A DNA stretch of 64,000 nt from Mycobacterium colombiense (GTDB taxonomy: Bacteria > Actinomycetota > Actinomycetes > Mycobacteriales > Mycobacteriaceae): the NCBI RefSeq assembly GCF_001953985.1, contig NZ_MBEI01000079.1:62001-126000 (forward strand), written 5' to 3'. Positions 37,912-46,498 of the stretch are shown piece by piece; position 1 is the stretch's first letter, and the number at the start of each line of letters is the position of its first letter. Both the position numbers and the translations under genes were made by a program. The notes under the pieces were generated by a model. The model was given only the letters and a program-made list of their open reading frames with translations, did no database searches and was not told where the DNA came from.

Positions 37912-39156
37912 GTGACCACGGGCTATCGTGGCGCCGTGCGTGATCGGTGCGGGTGCAGTGCGACACCGTCTCCCTCGCGCCGTGATGTCCTCAAATATGC
38001 TGCGGCGGCGCCGATTATGCTCAGTTTGGGCACCGCCGCATCAGGTCTGGTCCAGCCCCTGAGGGCGGCAGCTGACAACACGTCCTTGGTTTCGGCGGTC
38101 GAAGCGCCCGGGCAGGACCTCAATATCATCAGTCGGGCCGGGTGGGGCGCCGATGAGTCGATTCGCCGCCGAGCACCGATGTACGACAACGGAATCAAGG
38201 CAGCCGTCGTGCACCACACCGCCGGTGTAAACGAATACGCGCAGCAGGATTCGGCGGCAACTGTGCGATCGATCTACGACTATCACACCCGCACTCTGGG
38301 CTGGCCGGACATCGCCTACAACGCGCTGGTCGACAAGTACGGTCAGATATTCGAGGGCCGATTCGGCGGGATGACCAGACCGGTTCTGGGCACCCACACT
38401 GGCGGGTTCAACCGCAACACATGGGCGGTGTGCATGATCGGCGACTTCGACGCGGTGGTCCCCACGCCGGTTCAGCTGCGCACCGTGGGGCGCCTGCTGG
38501 GGTGGCGTCTGGCACTGGATGGCGTCGACCCGCAGGGAAGCGTCGCGTTGACATCGGAAGGGGGCCCCTACACCCGTTTCCCTCAGGGCACCACCGTGGG
38601 CTTGCCGTGCATTTTCGCTCACCGCGACGTCGGCGATACCGATTGCCCCGGCAACCTTGGATTCCCGTTGATGAACCAGATTCGCGACATTGCTGCGCGG
38701 TTCAACAAGCGCCCCAGCGCCGATGATCTGGCGCAGTCGATGCAAGGTAGTGCCATCTATGACCGGTGGCAGGCGATGGGCGGCATGAAAAGCGCCCTGG
38801 GGGCGCCACAGTCGTCGGAATCGACCGGGGCGGGAGCCACGCGCTACGTCATCTTCGAAAAGGGGGCGATGTACTGGTCGCCGACCACCGGGGCGCAGCC
38901 CGTCACCTCCACCATCTACGCCGCGTGGGGCACCCTGGGCTACGAACATAGCTCGCTGGGGCTGCCGACCAGCGCCGAAATCCAGGAGCCGGAGTGGGTC
39001 GTCCAGAATTTTCAACATGGCACCCTGAACATTGAGCGTCGGAGCCGGACGGTCGTGGCCGTGATCAACGGTGTCGCTGCCGTCGTACCGCCGCCGTCAG
39101 CCGACGGCCCGCCCGTGCAGGTTGAGCGGTTTTCACCGATGCGCAACCGAGTTTGA
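37912..39156 (+). CDS. Tat-exported N-acetylmuramoyl-L-alanine amidase with LGFP repeats
   Basis: A 414-residue peptidoglycan hydrolase. The N-terminal Tat signal is SRRDVLK (22-28) followed by a hydrophobic segment and an AAA cleavage region. An Amidase_2/PGRP domain (about 70-255) has Zn ligands H101 (VVHHTAG), H237 and C245 (AHRDVGDTDCPG). The C-terminal half has LGFP-type repeats (YDRWQAMGGMKSALGAP; WGTLGYEHSSLGLPTS), which are thought to anchor proteins to the actinobacterial cell wall. The start is GTG with GAGGA 5 nt upstream. I recall no such gene between Rv1250 and Rv1251c in H37Rv. TatB is encoded in the same window. Confidence 0.9.
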   Translation: MTTGYRGAVRDRCGCSATPSPSRRDVLKYAAAAPIMLSLGTAASGLVQPLRAAADNTSLVSAVEAPGQDLNIISRAGWGADESIRRRAPMYDNGIKAAVVHHTAGVNEYAQQDSAATVRSIYDYHTRTLGWPDIAYNALVDKYGQIFEGRFGGMTRPVLGTHTGGFNRNTWAVCMIGDFDAVVPTPVQLRTVGRLLGWRLALDGVDPQGSVALTSEGGPYTRFPQGTTVGLPCIFAHRDVGDTDCPGNLGFPLMNQIRDIAARFNKRPSADDLAQSMQGSAIYDRWQAMGGMKSALGAPQSSESTGAGATRYVIFEKGAMYWSPTTGAQPVTSTIYAAWGTLGYEHSSLGLPTSAEIQEPEWVVQNFQHGTLNIERRSRTVVAVINGVAAVVPPPSADGPPVQVERFSPMRNRV

Positions 39157-39171
39157 CGCGGAGGCTCCGCG
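39157..39171. terminator. Hairpin after the amidase gene
   Basis: CGCGGA-GGC-TCCGCG directly follows the amidase TGA (39154-39156) and lies 40 bp from the convergent stop at 39212. It is a perfect 6-bp stem with a tight loop and no U tract. Confidence 0.5.
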
Positions 39172-39211
39172 GGCCACATTCATCGCTGTTGGAACACTTT
39201 TCGCGTCGCGG

Positions 39212-42200
39212 TCAGGCCGGTGATCGCAGATCGGGCTGCGTGAGCGCCAGGAAGGCGCCCAGGTCGATCAGGCCCGCCGGTGTCGCGGGCAGATACTCCG
39301 TCAGCGACGGCGAGCGCACGATCACGGCCGCGTACTGGGCCCGGCTCACCGCGACGTTGAGCCGATTCCTGTTGAGCAGGAAGGAGATTCCGCGCGGCAC
39401 CACGTCCATGGACGACACCGTCATCGAGACGAACACCACCGGCGCCTGTCCGCCCTGGAACTTGTCGACCGTCCCGACCCGCACCCCGTCGAGCTTCGCC
39501 GCGCCCAACCGGCGGCGCAGCAGCGCCACCTGGGCGTTGTAGGGCGCCAGCACCAGCACGTCGGCGGCGGTCAGCGCCCGGGTGCCGTGTTCGTCGGTCC
39601 ACGACACGCCGAGCAGCCGGTTGATCTCGGCGGCGATCGCGTCGGCCTCCTCGGGGCTCTCGGTCGAATTGCCCTGGTGCTCAACCGAAAGCAGCCGAAC
39701 GCCTGGCTGATACCCGTCGAGGTGGCGGGCGGCGGTGCAGTCGTGGGAATGCAGTCTGTCCTCGTAGGACAGCGCCGATACCGCGCCGCAGACCGCCGGA
39801 TGCATGCGGTACGACAGGTCCAGGAAGTAGCCGCGCTCGTCCGGTAGGGTGCGCTGACCGTCGACCAGCCATTCCAGCGCGGACGTGTCCACCGGCTCCG
39901 GATGGGTGCCCTGGCTGACTTGCGGCAACTGCTGGGGGTCCCCGAGCAGCAGCAGGTTGGCGGCGGCCGGGGCCACGGCAATCGTGTTGGCCAAACAGAA
40001 TTGGCCGGCTTCGTCGATCACCAGCAGATCCAGGCTTCCCGGCGGTATCCGGTTGGCATTGGCGAAATCCCATGCCGTTCCGCCGATCACACATCCCGGC
40101 GTGTCGGAGAGGAATGCGGCGTAGGCGCCACCGTCGATCTCTTGCCAGCGCGGGGCCCGGTGGTCGTTGCGCTTCTTCGCGATTCGTTGCGGATCCAGGC
40201 CGGCGTCGATCACGCAATCCAGCACGTTCTCCACGGTGGCGTGCGACTGAGCGACCACGCCGACGCGCCAGGCGTGTTTGGTGACCAGGTCGTGGATCAC
40301 CCGGGCGGCGGTGTGCGTCTTGCCGGTGCCGGGCGGGCCGTGCACCGCCAGGTACGACGAGTCCAGATCCAGTAGCGCCGCGGTGATGTCGGCGACGGTG
40401 TCGTCGCTACGGGGTGGGGGGGCGGCACTGCGCGTGCGGGGCGCGCGGCGCAACAGCACGTCGACCATGGCGCTGTCGGGGAGTTGCGGCAATCCGGCGG
40501 CCACCGCCGCGGCGGTCGCCTCGATCGAGTCCCGCAGGGCCGTCGTCGGGATGGGCGGGCCGGGCGTCAGCGCGAACGGCACCTGGTGAAAGGTGTTGCC
40601 GTCGCTGCCAACTCGTTCGAGAACGATCACTTCGCTGGGCACGGCCGGATCGTCGGCCTCGACGACCGAGGCCCGCCCGGCCGCCCGCCGGTCCGGGCTG
40701 TCGGTCATGCCGGGCGGCGCCGGCGGGTGGTAGAGCGCAAAGACGTCGCTCTTCAAGTCGCCGCGGGCCAGCTCGCCGCGCAGCTGCACCCGCCGCTGCG
40801 GTTTGCGCGCGCGGGGAGGCGTGTGCCAGTCGACGCTCACCGACGCGTGCTCGGCGACGAACACATCGGTGTTGTCCGACCACTCCTCGATGGGGAAGTT
40901 CAGCCGGTCGAAATGCGCCCACCAGAACGGTTTGTCCTCGCGCCGGTGGTAGCCGCGCGCCGCGGCCAGCAGCGCCACCGCCGTCTGCTGCGCGGTGCGG
41001 TCGTCGACGCCGGAGGTTCCGGTGAACGCCGCCAATGTCACCGCCAGCTGGTCGCGGTCGTCGACGGTGTTGCCGTCGGGCACCGGCTGGGCGCCGATCG
41101 GTACCACACCGGATTCGTAGGCGCGCAACGTCAGCCAGTTCCGCAGTTCCTGAGTCGACCGGCAGTCGTAGTGGTTGTAGTCCTCGATCTCCTTGAGCAC
41201 CGATGCGGCCTCGTCGCCGCGGCCGTCCGCCTGAAGTTCGCAGTACCGCGCATAGGAGGTGATCGAACCGGTGGCCGTGGTCACGTCGCCCGCGCGTAGT
41301 TGAGCCCCCATGTAGAGCGGCTCAAGCGCCTTGAGGCTGAACGACTCCGCGCCCACGCGAATGCTCCTGCGCACCAACGGATAAAGGTCGACCAGCGTAC
41401 CGCTGCGGAGCAGTTCGTCAACCTCGTCCTCGCCCACCCCGTAGCGCCCCGCGAGCCGCAACAACGCGGTCTTCTCGTAGGGCGCGTAATGGTAGATGTG
41501 CATGTTGGGGCGGCGCTTGCGGCGCTTGGCCACCAGCGATAGAAAGTCGATCAGCGCCTTGCGTTCGTCGGCCCGGTTGTGCGCCCACAGCGGGCGGAAC
41601 TTGCCCGTCGGGCCGGCCTCCAGAACACCGAACAGGTACTCCAGGCCCCACTCGCGCCCATCGGTGGTCCACAGCGGGTCGCCTTCGAAGTCGAAGAACA
41701 GGTCGCCCGGGTCGGGCTCGGGCAGCAGGGCCAGCGGCTGCGCGTCGATGACCTCGACCTGAGGAACACCGGTTTCGCGTTGCCGGACTTGCAGTTTCGC
41801 CTGGATGGTCAGTTTGTTCAGCACGCCGGGCGCCAGGTCGGCCACGGGTCCGCGATGATCGGCCAGCTCGGCGACGGTGCTGATCCCGGCGTCAAAGAGC
41901 TTGTCCCGCTGGCTTACTCGCATACCGGCGACCAATAGAACGTCGTCGGCCGCCTGCAGCTGTTCGAGGCACAGCGGGCAGTGAAAGCACGCTGCCACGC
42001 CCTCGTCGTCCCAGCGGACCGCGGCGCCGCCCGCGTAGTGCTCATCAAGGAGGCGCTGCAGCCGGGCCCGCTGGGAGCGGTACACCGGGATCAGGTCGCA
42101 CACGCGGTGCCGCACCGCGGTCCCATCGCCCAACCGCAGCTCGGCCTCCGGTGCGACCGGGATGCCGGACGCGGCCAACGCGTCGGCGTACGCGGCCAGC

Positions 42201-42634
42201 TGCAGCAGCGCGGTCACCTTGGCCGAGCGGGCCAGTTTGGTGTCGACGACGCGGTACCGCTCGCCGTCGCGCACCAGGAAATCGGCGAAGCCGACGAAGC
42301 GGCCGTCGAACATCGCGGCCTGATACACCACGGGCGCGCGGTCGGCGACGGCGCGGCGGGTGGCGGCGGCGGCGGCCGCCAGGCCGGCCGGGGTGTAGGC
42401 CGGGCGGCCGATGATCGCGACGTCCTGCCCGAACCGGTCGCGCAGCGAGGCGAGTTCGCGTCGTTCGTGTTCACTACCCAGCTCGGCCGTGCGCGCGAGC
42501 AGTTCGTCCTCGACGGTGACGGCGGGCCCGCGCCCCAGCTTGGCGTCGAAGTCCCGCAAGAGCGCGAATTCGCAGCGGGCGGCGGCGGCAAGATCCGATG
42601 CGCTGTAAACGATGCTGTCGCCGGAGACCAACAC
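39212..42634 (-). CDS. Fe-S RecB-like nuclease fused to DEDD exonuclease-like domain and SF1 helicase (Rv1251c-like)
   Basis: An 1140-residue TM0106-family fusion. Residues about 10-230 are a PD-(D/E)xK nuclease (D118; D131-x-K133 in VVDTKLA) bracketed by C21 and C216/C219/C222 (CFHCPLC), the arrangement of Cas4/AddB-type 4Fe-4S nucleases. Residues about 300-505 carry a DEDD RNase-H-like fold (FFDFEGDP with D315/E317; HYDCRST with D490). Residues about 740-1135 are a Dna2/Upf1-like SF1B helicase with Walker A GPPGTGKT (766-773), DEAG (874-877) and the C-terminal RLNVAVSRAQ motif. The likely role is processing of DNA or RNA-DNA ends; the substrate is unknown. The start is GTG with TACAGT 6 nt upstream. 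Confidence 0.88.
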   Translation of the reverse strand: MLVSGDSIVYSASDLAAAARCEFALLRDFDAKLGRGPAVTVEDELLARTAELGSEHERRELASLRDRFGQDVAIIGRPAYTPAGLAAAAAATRRAVADRAPVVYQAAMFDGRFVGFADFLVRDGERYRVVDTKLARSAKVTALLQLAAYADALAASGIPVAPEAELRLGDGTAVRHRVCDLIPVYRSQRARLQRLLDEHYAGGAAVRWDDEGVAACFHCPLCLEQLQAADDVLLVAGMRVSQRDKLFDAGISTVAELADHRGPVADLAPGVLNKLTIQAKLQVRQRETGVPQVEVIDAQPLALLPEPDPGDLFFDFEGDPLWTTDGREWGLEYLFGVLEAGPTGKFRPLWAHNRADERKALIDFLSLVAKRRKRRPNMHIYHYAPYEKTALLRLAGRYGVGEDEVDELLRSGTLVDLYPLVRRSIRVGAESFSLKALEPLYMGAQLRAGDVTTATGSITSYARYCELQADGRGDEAASVLKEIEDYNHYDCRSTQELRNWLTLRAYESGVVPIGAQPVPDGNTVDDRDQLAVTLAAFTGTSGVDDRTAQQTAVALLAAARGYHRREDKPFWWAHFDRLNFPIEEWSDNTDVFVAEHASVSVDWHTPPRARKPQRRVQLRGELARGDLKSDVFALYHPPAPPGMTDSPDRRAAGRASVVEADDPAVPSEVIVLERVGSDGNTFHQVPFALTPGPPIPTTALRDSIEATAAAVAAGLPQLPDSAMVDVLLRRAPRTRSAAPPPRSDDTVADITAALLDLDSSYLAVHGPPGTGKTHTAARVIHDLVTKHAWRVGVVAQSHATVENVLDCVIDAGLDPQRIAKKRNDHRAPRWQEIDGGAYAAFLSDTPGCVIGGTAWDFANANRIPPGSLDLLVIDEAGQFCLANTIAVAPAAANLLLLGDPQQLPQVSQGTHPEPVDTSALEWLVDGQRTLPDERGYFLDLSYRMHPAVCGAVSALSYEDRLHSHDCTAARHLDGYQPGVRLLSVEHQGNSTESPEEADAIAAEINRLLGVSWTDEHGTRALTAADVLVLAPYNAQVALLRRRLGAAKLDGVRVGTVDKFQGGQAPVVFVSMTVSSMDVVPRGISFLLNRNRLNVAVSRAQYAAVIVRSPSLTEYLPATPAGLIDLGAFLALTQPDLRSPA

Positions 42635-42646
42635 TGGGCCACTGTA
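42635..42646 (-). promoter_or_regulatory. Putative leaderless promoter of the nuclease-helicase gene
   Basis: Minus-strand TACAGT (42646-42641), then 6 nt, then GTG 42634. The gene is preceded by lprE on the same strand, with 60 bp between them. Confidence 0.45.
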
Positions 42647-42694
42647 GGTCAGCGCTCCGACAGGAGGGCCGTGCCGGGCGGGCGTACCCGGAGA

Positions 42695-43285
42695 TTAGTG
42701 GGCCGGGGTGTTGCCGATGAGTTCGACCGTGTTGCCGTTCCAGTGGAATTTGACGTCGGTGTTCAGGCCGTTGATCCCGCCGGGATAGGTCAGCGCCACC
42801 GTGTCGCCGGTGGTTTGCGCCGGGTCAACGCCGTTGAATCCGTAGGTGTCGGGCACGCCCTGCGGGATGAACTGGCCGAGGTGGAACAGCACCGCACGGG
42901 TGGTCGGGGCGACCGCATTCGTGTTGGCCTTGATGATGATCGCCGAGAGCTGCGCGCACTGGTTGTAGTTGCCGGCCAGCGGTTCGGGGTTCCAGGGCTG
43001 CTGGCTGCGCGGGTCGCGGGGCAGCTCGGACACCACCTTGGCAATGGTGGGCGACGCGAGGTTGACCGCGCAGGGATCGGTGGGCGGGGCGTTGCCCGGC
43101 GGGGCGGCGGCCGTCGGCGTGGCCGGCGCCGTGATCGACGCGGTCTCCGACGTCCTGGCCTGCGGCGTCTTTGCGACGGTGGAATCGCCCGAACCGCAGC
43201 CGCTCAACGTGAAGGCGATGAGAGCGACAGCGGCCGAGCCGGTCAGTGGCTCGGTACGACACGGCAACGACCACACACCGGGCAC
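42695..43285 (-). CDS. lprE: Lipoprotein LprE
   Basis: A 196-residue secreted lipoprotein with a hydrophobic signal and lipobox LSGC, then a Thr/Pro/Ala linker and a conserved LppP/LprE domain (DPCAVNLASPTIAKVVSELP...PWNPEPLAGNYNQCAQL). Function unknown. GTG 43285 (MPGVWS) matches the M. tuberculosis start; a second GTG at 43276 lies exactly 7 nt after TACGGT and could be the true leaderless start, giving a compact signal peptide. It is divergent from deaD, with two 32-bp repeats between them. Confidence 0.87.
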   Translation of the reverse strand: MPGVWSLPCRTEPLTGSAAVALIAFTLSGCGSGDSTVAKTPQARTSETASITAPATPTAAAPPGNAPPTDPCAVNLASPTIAKVVSELPRDPRSQQPWNPEPLAGNYNQCAQLSAIIIKANTNAVAPTTRAVLFHLGQFIPQGVPDTYGFNGVDPAQTTGDTVALTYPGGINGLNTDVKFHWNGNTVELIGNTPAH

Positions 43286-43345
43286 CGTACCGTCACCGGC
43301 TCCCGGGCCGTCGCAGACATGGCCGGGTGTGCTGATGATCACCGC

Positions 43346-43377
43346 CAGCGCTCAGCGTCCGCTGAGCTCGCGATCAC
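43346..43377. repeat. 32-bp direct repeat, copy 1, upstream of deaD
   Basis: Identical to 43402-43433 over 32 bp. It contains the perfect palindrome GCTCAGCG-TC-CGCTGAGC (43350-43367). Confidence 0.85.
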
Positions 43378-43401
43378 ACTGGGCCTTCTGGTGGTGACCC
43401 G

Positions 43402-43433
43402 CAGCGCTCAGCGTCCGCTGAGCTCGCGATCAC
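43402..43433. repeat. 32-bp direct repeat, copy 2, upstream of deaD
   Basis: Second exact copy, 56 bp from the first (start to start), with the same palindrome at 43406-43423. A possible -10, TAGACT (43437-43442), follows directly and the deaD ATG is 18 bp downstream, so the copies occupy the -35 and upstream region of that promoter. Confidence 0.85.
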
Positions 43434-43451
43434 CACTAGACTCCTTGGACG

Positions 43452-45155
43452 ATGACCCTCTCGGACAGCTCGACTGAAGCTGCCTCTACGACGTTTGCCG
43501 ACCTGCAGATCAATCCCTCGGTCCTGCGGGCGATCGCCGACGTCGGCTACGAGTCGCCCACCGGCATTCAGGCCGCGACGATCCCGGCGCTGATGGCCGG
43601 CTCCGACGTCGTCGGCCTGGCCCAGACCGGCACCGGCAAGACCGCCGCCTTCGCCATCCCGATCCTGTCCAAGATCGACGTCACCAGCACCGCCACCCAG
43701 GCGCTGGTGCTCGCCCCGACCCGGGAACTGGCCCTGCAGGTGGCCGAGGCGTTCAGCCGGTACGGGGCCCACCTGCCCAAGATCAACGTGCTGCCGATCT
43801 ACGGCGGCTCGTCCTACGGCGTCCAGCTGGCCGGGCTGCGCCGCGGCGCCCACGTGGTGGTCGGCACGCCGGGCCGGGTCATCGACCACCTGGAGCGCGG
43901 GACGCTCGACCTGTCCCACGTCGACTACCTGGTTCTCGACGAGGCCGACGAGATGCTCACCATGGGCTTCGCCGAAGAAGTCGATCGCATCCTGTCCGAA
44001 ACCCCGGAATACAAACAGGTGGCGCTGTTCTCCGCGACCATGCCGCCCGCGATCCGCAAAATCACCACCAAGTATCTGCACGACCCGCTCGAGGTCAGCA
44101 CCAAAGCGAAAACCGCCACCGCCGAGAACATTTCGCAGCGTTACATCCAGGTCGCCGGGCCGCGCAAGATGGACGCGCTGACCCGGGTGCTGGAAGTCGA
44201 GCCGTTCGAGGCGATGATCGTCTTCGTCAGGACCAAGCAGGCCACCGAGGAAGTCGCCGAAAGGCTAAGGGCCCGAGGCTTCTCCGCGGCCGCCATCAAC
44301 GGGGACATCCCGCAGGGCCAGCGCGAACGCACCGTCGCCGCTTTGAAGGACGGCAGCATCGACATCCTGGTCGCCACCGACGTGGCCGCGCGCGGGCTGG
44401 ACGTGGAGCGGATATCGCACGTCCTGAACTACGACATCCCGCATGACACCGAGTCGTACGTGCACCGGATCGGGCGCACCGGCCGGGCAGGGCGTTCGGG
44501 AACCGCGCTGCTGTTCGTCTCCCCGCGGGAGCGTCACCTGCTCAAGGCCATCGAAAAGGCCACCCGCCAAACGCTCACCGAAACCGAATTACCCACCGTC
44601 GAGGACGTCAACGCCCAGCGGGTGGCCAAGTTCGCCGACTCCATCACCACCGCGCTCGGTTCCCCCGGAATCGACCTGTTTCGCAAGTTGGTCCAGGACT
44701 ACGAACGCGACAACGACACCCCGATGGCCGACATCGCCGCCGCGCTGGCCCTGCAGTCCCGCGACGGCGAGGAATTCCTGATGGCGCCCGAACCGCCGCC
44801 GGACCGGCGCGAGCGGCGCACCGAACGCCGTGAACGCCCCGAAAGACCAAGGGATGCAAAGCCTTTCGCCACCTATCGCATCGCGGTGGGCAAGCGGCAC
44901 AAGATCGGCCCGGGCGCGATCGTCGGCGCCATCGCCAACGAGGGAGGGCTGCATCGCAGCGATTTCGGGCACATCGCGATCGGACCGGATTTCTCCCTGG
45001 TCGAGTTGCCGGCCAAGTTGCCCAAGTTGACTTTCAAAAGGCTTGAGCACACCCGCATTTCGGGGGTGTTGATCAACCTCCAGCCGGAGCGGTCGTCCGG
45101 CAACAAGCCCCGCGGCCGAGACGGTGGGAAGCCGCGCAGGAAACACGGCGGATGA
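43452..45155 (+). CDS. deaD: DEAD-box RNA helicase (DeaD/CsdA type)
   Basis: ATP-dependent RNA helicase of 567 residues for ribosome assembly and cold/stress RNA remodelling. Motif I is AQTGTGKT (57-64), Ia PTREL, GTPGR, II DEAD (163-166), III SAT and VI HRIGRTGR (about 337-344). The C-terminal region has a charged linker (DRRERRTERRERPERPRD) and a DbpA-type RNA-binding domain (RIAVGKRHKIGPGAIVGAI). The start is ATG 43452; a Shine-Dalgarno is weak or absent. It overlaps the acyltransferase gene by ATGA. Confidence 0.96.
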   Translation: MTLSDSSTEAASTTFADLQINPSVLRAIADVGYESPTGIQAATIPALMAGSDVVGLAQTGTGKTAAFAIPILSKIDVTSTATQALVLAPTRELALQVAEAFSRYGAHLPKINVLPIYGGSSYGVQLAGLRRGAHVVVGTPGRVIDHLERGTLDLSHVDYLVLDEADEMLTMGFAEEVDRILSETPEYKQVALFSATMPPAIRKITTKYLHDPLEVSTKAKTATAENISQRYIQVAGPRKMDALTRVLEVEPFEAMIVFVRTKQATEEVAERLRARGFSAAAINGDIPQGQRERTVAALKDGSIDILVATDVAARGLDVERISHVLNYDIPHDTESYVHRIGRTGRAGRSGTALLFVSPRERHLLKAIEKATRQTLTETELPTVEDVNAQRVAKFADSITTALGSPGIDLFRKLVQDYERDNDTPMADIAAALALQSRDGEEFLMAPEPPPDRRERRTERRERPERPRDAKPFATYRIAVGKRHKIGPGAIVGAIANEGGLHRSDFGHIAIGPDFSLVELPAKLPKLTFKRLEHTRISGVLINLQPERSSGNKPRGRDGGKPRRKHGG

Positions 45156-46294
45156 CGCTGTCGGAAGAGCAAGACGCCCAGGGCGGGCTCGAGCAGACCT
45201 CTCGCGTCGACCGGGTCGCCTCGCTGACCGGGATCCGTGCGGTCGCCGCGCTCCTCGTCATGGGCACCCACGCGGCCTACACCACGGGCAAATACACGCA
45301 CGGGTATTGGGGCCTGGTCGGTTCCCGGATGGAGATCGGGGTGCCGATCTTCTTCGTGCTCTCCGGTTACCTGTTGTTCCGCCCCTGGGTGAAGTCCGCG
45401 TCGAGAAACAGCGCGGCGGCGCCGTCGCTGAGTCGCTATGCGTGGCACCGGGTTCGGCGCATCATGCCCGCCTACGTGATCACCGTGCTGTTCGCCTACG
45501 TGCTGTACCACTACCGCGACGCCGGACCGAACCCCGGGCACAGCTGGCTGGGGCTGGCGCGCAACCTGACGCTGACGCAGATCTACTGCAACGGCTACCT
45601 GGGCAAGTATCTGCACCAGGGGCTGACCCAGATGTGGAGCCTGGCGGTGGAGGCCGCGTTCTACGTCATCCTGCCGCTGCTGGCCTACCTGCTGCTGGTG
45701 GTGATCTGCCGGCGGCAGTGGCAGCCGAAACTGGTGCTGGGCGCCCTGGCGGGGATGGCGTTGATCAGCCCGGCCTGGCTGGTGCTGGTGCACACCGACC
45801 ATTGGTTTCCGGACGGCGCGCGGCTGTGGCTGCCCACCTATCTGGCCTGGTTCCTCGCCGGAATGATGCTCACCGTGCTGCAGGAGATGGGCGTGCGCGG
45901 TTACGGATTCGTGGCCATACCGCTGGCCGTCATCTGCTATTTCATCGTGTCCACGCCCATTGCCGGTGCGCCCACGACCTCCCCGGCGACGCTGAGCGAG
46001 GCGTTGTTCAAGACGTGCTTCTATGCCGTCATCGCCGCGCTCGCTGTGGCACCGCTGGCGCTCGGCGACCACGGCTGGTATTCGCGAATCCTGGCCAGCC
46101 GCCCGATGGTGTGGCTGGGGGAGATCTCCTACGAGATCTTTTTGATCCACCTGATCACCATGGAATTCGCGATGGACTACATCGTCGGCGCCCGCGTCTA
46201 TACCGGCTCGATGCTGTACCTGTATGTCGCGACGCTGGTGGTGACGATCCCGCTGGCGTGGCTGCTGCACCGGGTCACCCGCGTCCGGGACTGA
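45152..46294 (+). CDS. Acyltransferase family 3 membrane protein (Rv1254-like)
   Basis: A 380-residue OafA/NodX-type O-acyltransferase with about ten membrane helices. The family hallmark is the N-terminal LTGIRAVAALLVMGTHA with the presumed catalytic H40 and, in the following loop, FFVLSGYLLFRPW. It transfers acyl groups (often acetyl) to a cell-surface glycan or lipid; the acceptor is unknown. Its ATG overlaps the deaD stop (ATGA), so the two are translated together, although no functional link is obvious. Confidence 0.9.
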   Translation: MTLSEEQDAQGGLEQTSRVDRVASLTGIRAVAALLVMGTHAAYTTGKYTHGYWGLVGSRMEIGVPIFFVLSGYLLFRPWVKSASRNSAAAPSLSRYAWHRVRRIMPAYVITVLFAYVLYHYRDAGPNPGHSWLGLARNLTLTQIYCNGYLGKYLHQGLTQMWSLAVEAAFYVILPLLAYLLLVVICRRQWQPKLVLGALAGMALISPAWLVLVHTDHWFPDGARLWLPTYLAWFLAGMMLTVLQEMGVRGYGFVAIPLAVICYFIVSTPIAGAPTTSPATLSEALFKTCFYAVIAALAVAPLALGDHGWYSRILASRPMVWLGEISYEIFLIHLITMEFAMDYIVGARVYTGSMLYLYVATLVVTIPLAWLLHRVTRVRD

Positions 46295-46385
46295 GCCGGC
46301 CGCCGGTCGGGGCACAGCCGGGCGCCGCAGCGCACCATTCGTAACACCGACCCCGCGAGTCACTCCGCAGGTGGAGAGGCGATTT

Positions 46386-46455
46386 GCCCGCCTCACAGCG
46401 ACAACTTCGTTTATGGGCGTGACCTGCGGAAACAGGTTGTCGCTCGGAGGCGGGC
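46386..46455. repeat. Long imperfect inverted repeat between convergent genes
   Basis: The arms at 46386-46405 and 46436-46455 match in 18 of 20 positions (GCCCGCCTC..AGCGACAAC), with a 30-nt loop. A second pair, CCGCAGGT (46365-46372) and ACCTGCGG (46422-46429), interleaves with it. It lies in the 204-bp gap between the acyltransferase and tetR stops and is either a large bidirectional terminator or a small palindromic repeat element. The rest of the gap holds nothing I can identify. Confidence 0.7.
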
Positions 46456-46498
46456 ACTTCCAACAGTGGTTGCGGGCCGCCGGGCGTGACGCGCGGGC

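Noticed and set aside
43346-43433. CRISPR array
   Set aside because: Only two repeat copies, a 24-bp spacer, and a palindrome covering much of the repeat; no cas genes. The Cas4-like domain nearby belongs to a helicase fusion.
41981-43477. Plus-strand frame running through the 32-bp repeats before deaD
   Set aside because: The peptide it would give has no family features and is antisense to lprE and the nuclease-helicase; the repeats are better explained at the nucleic-acid level.
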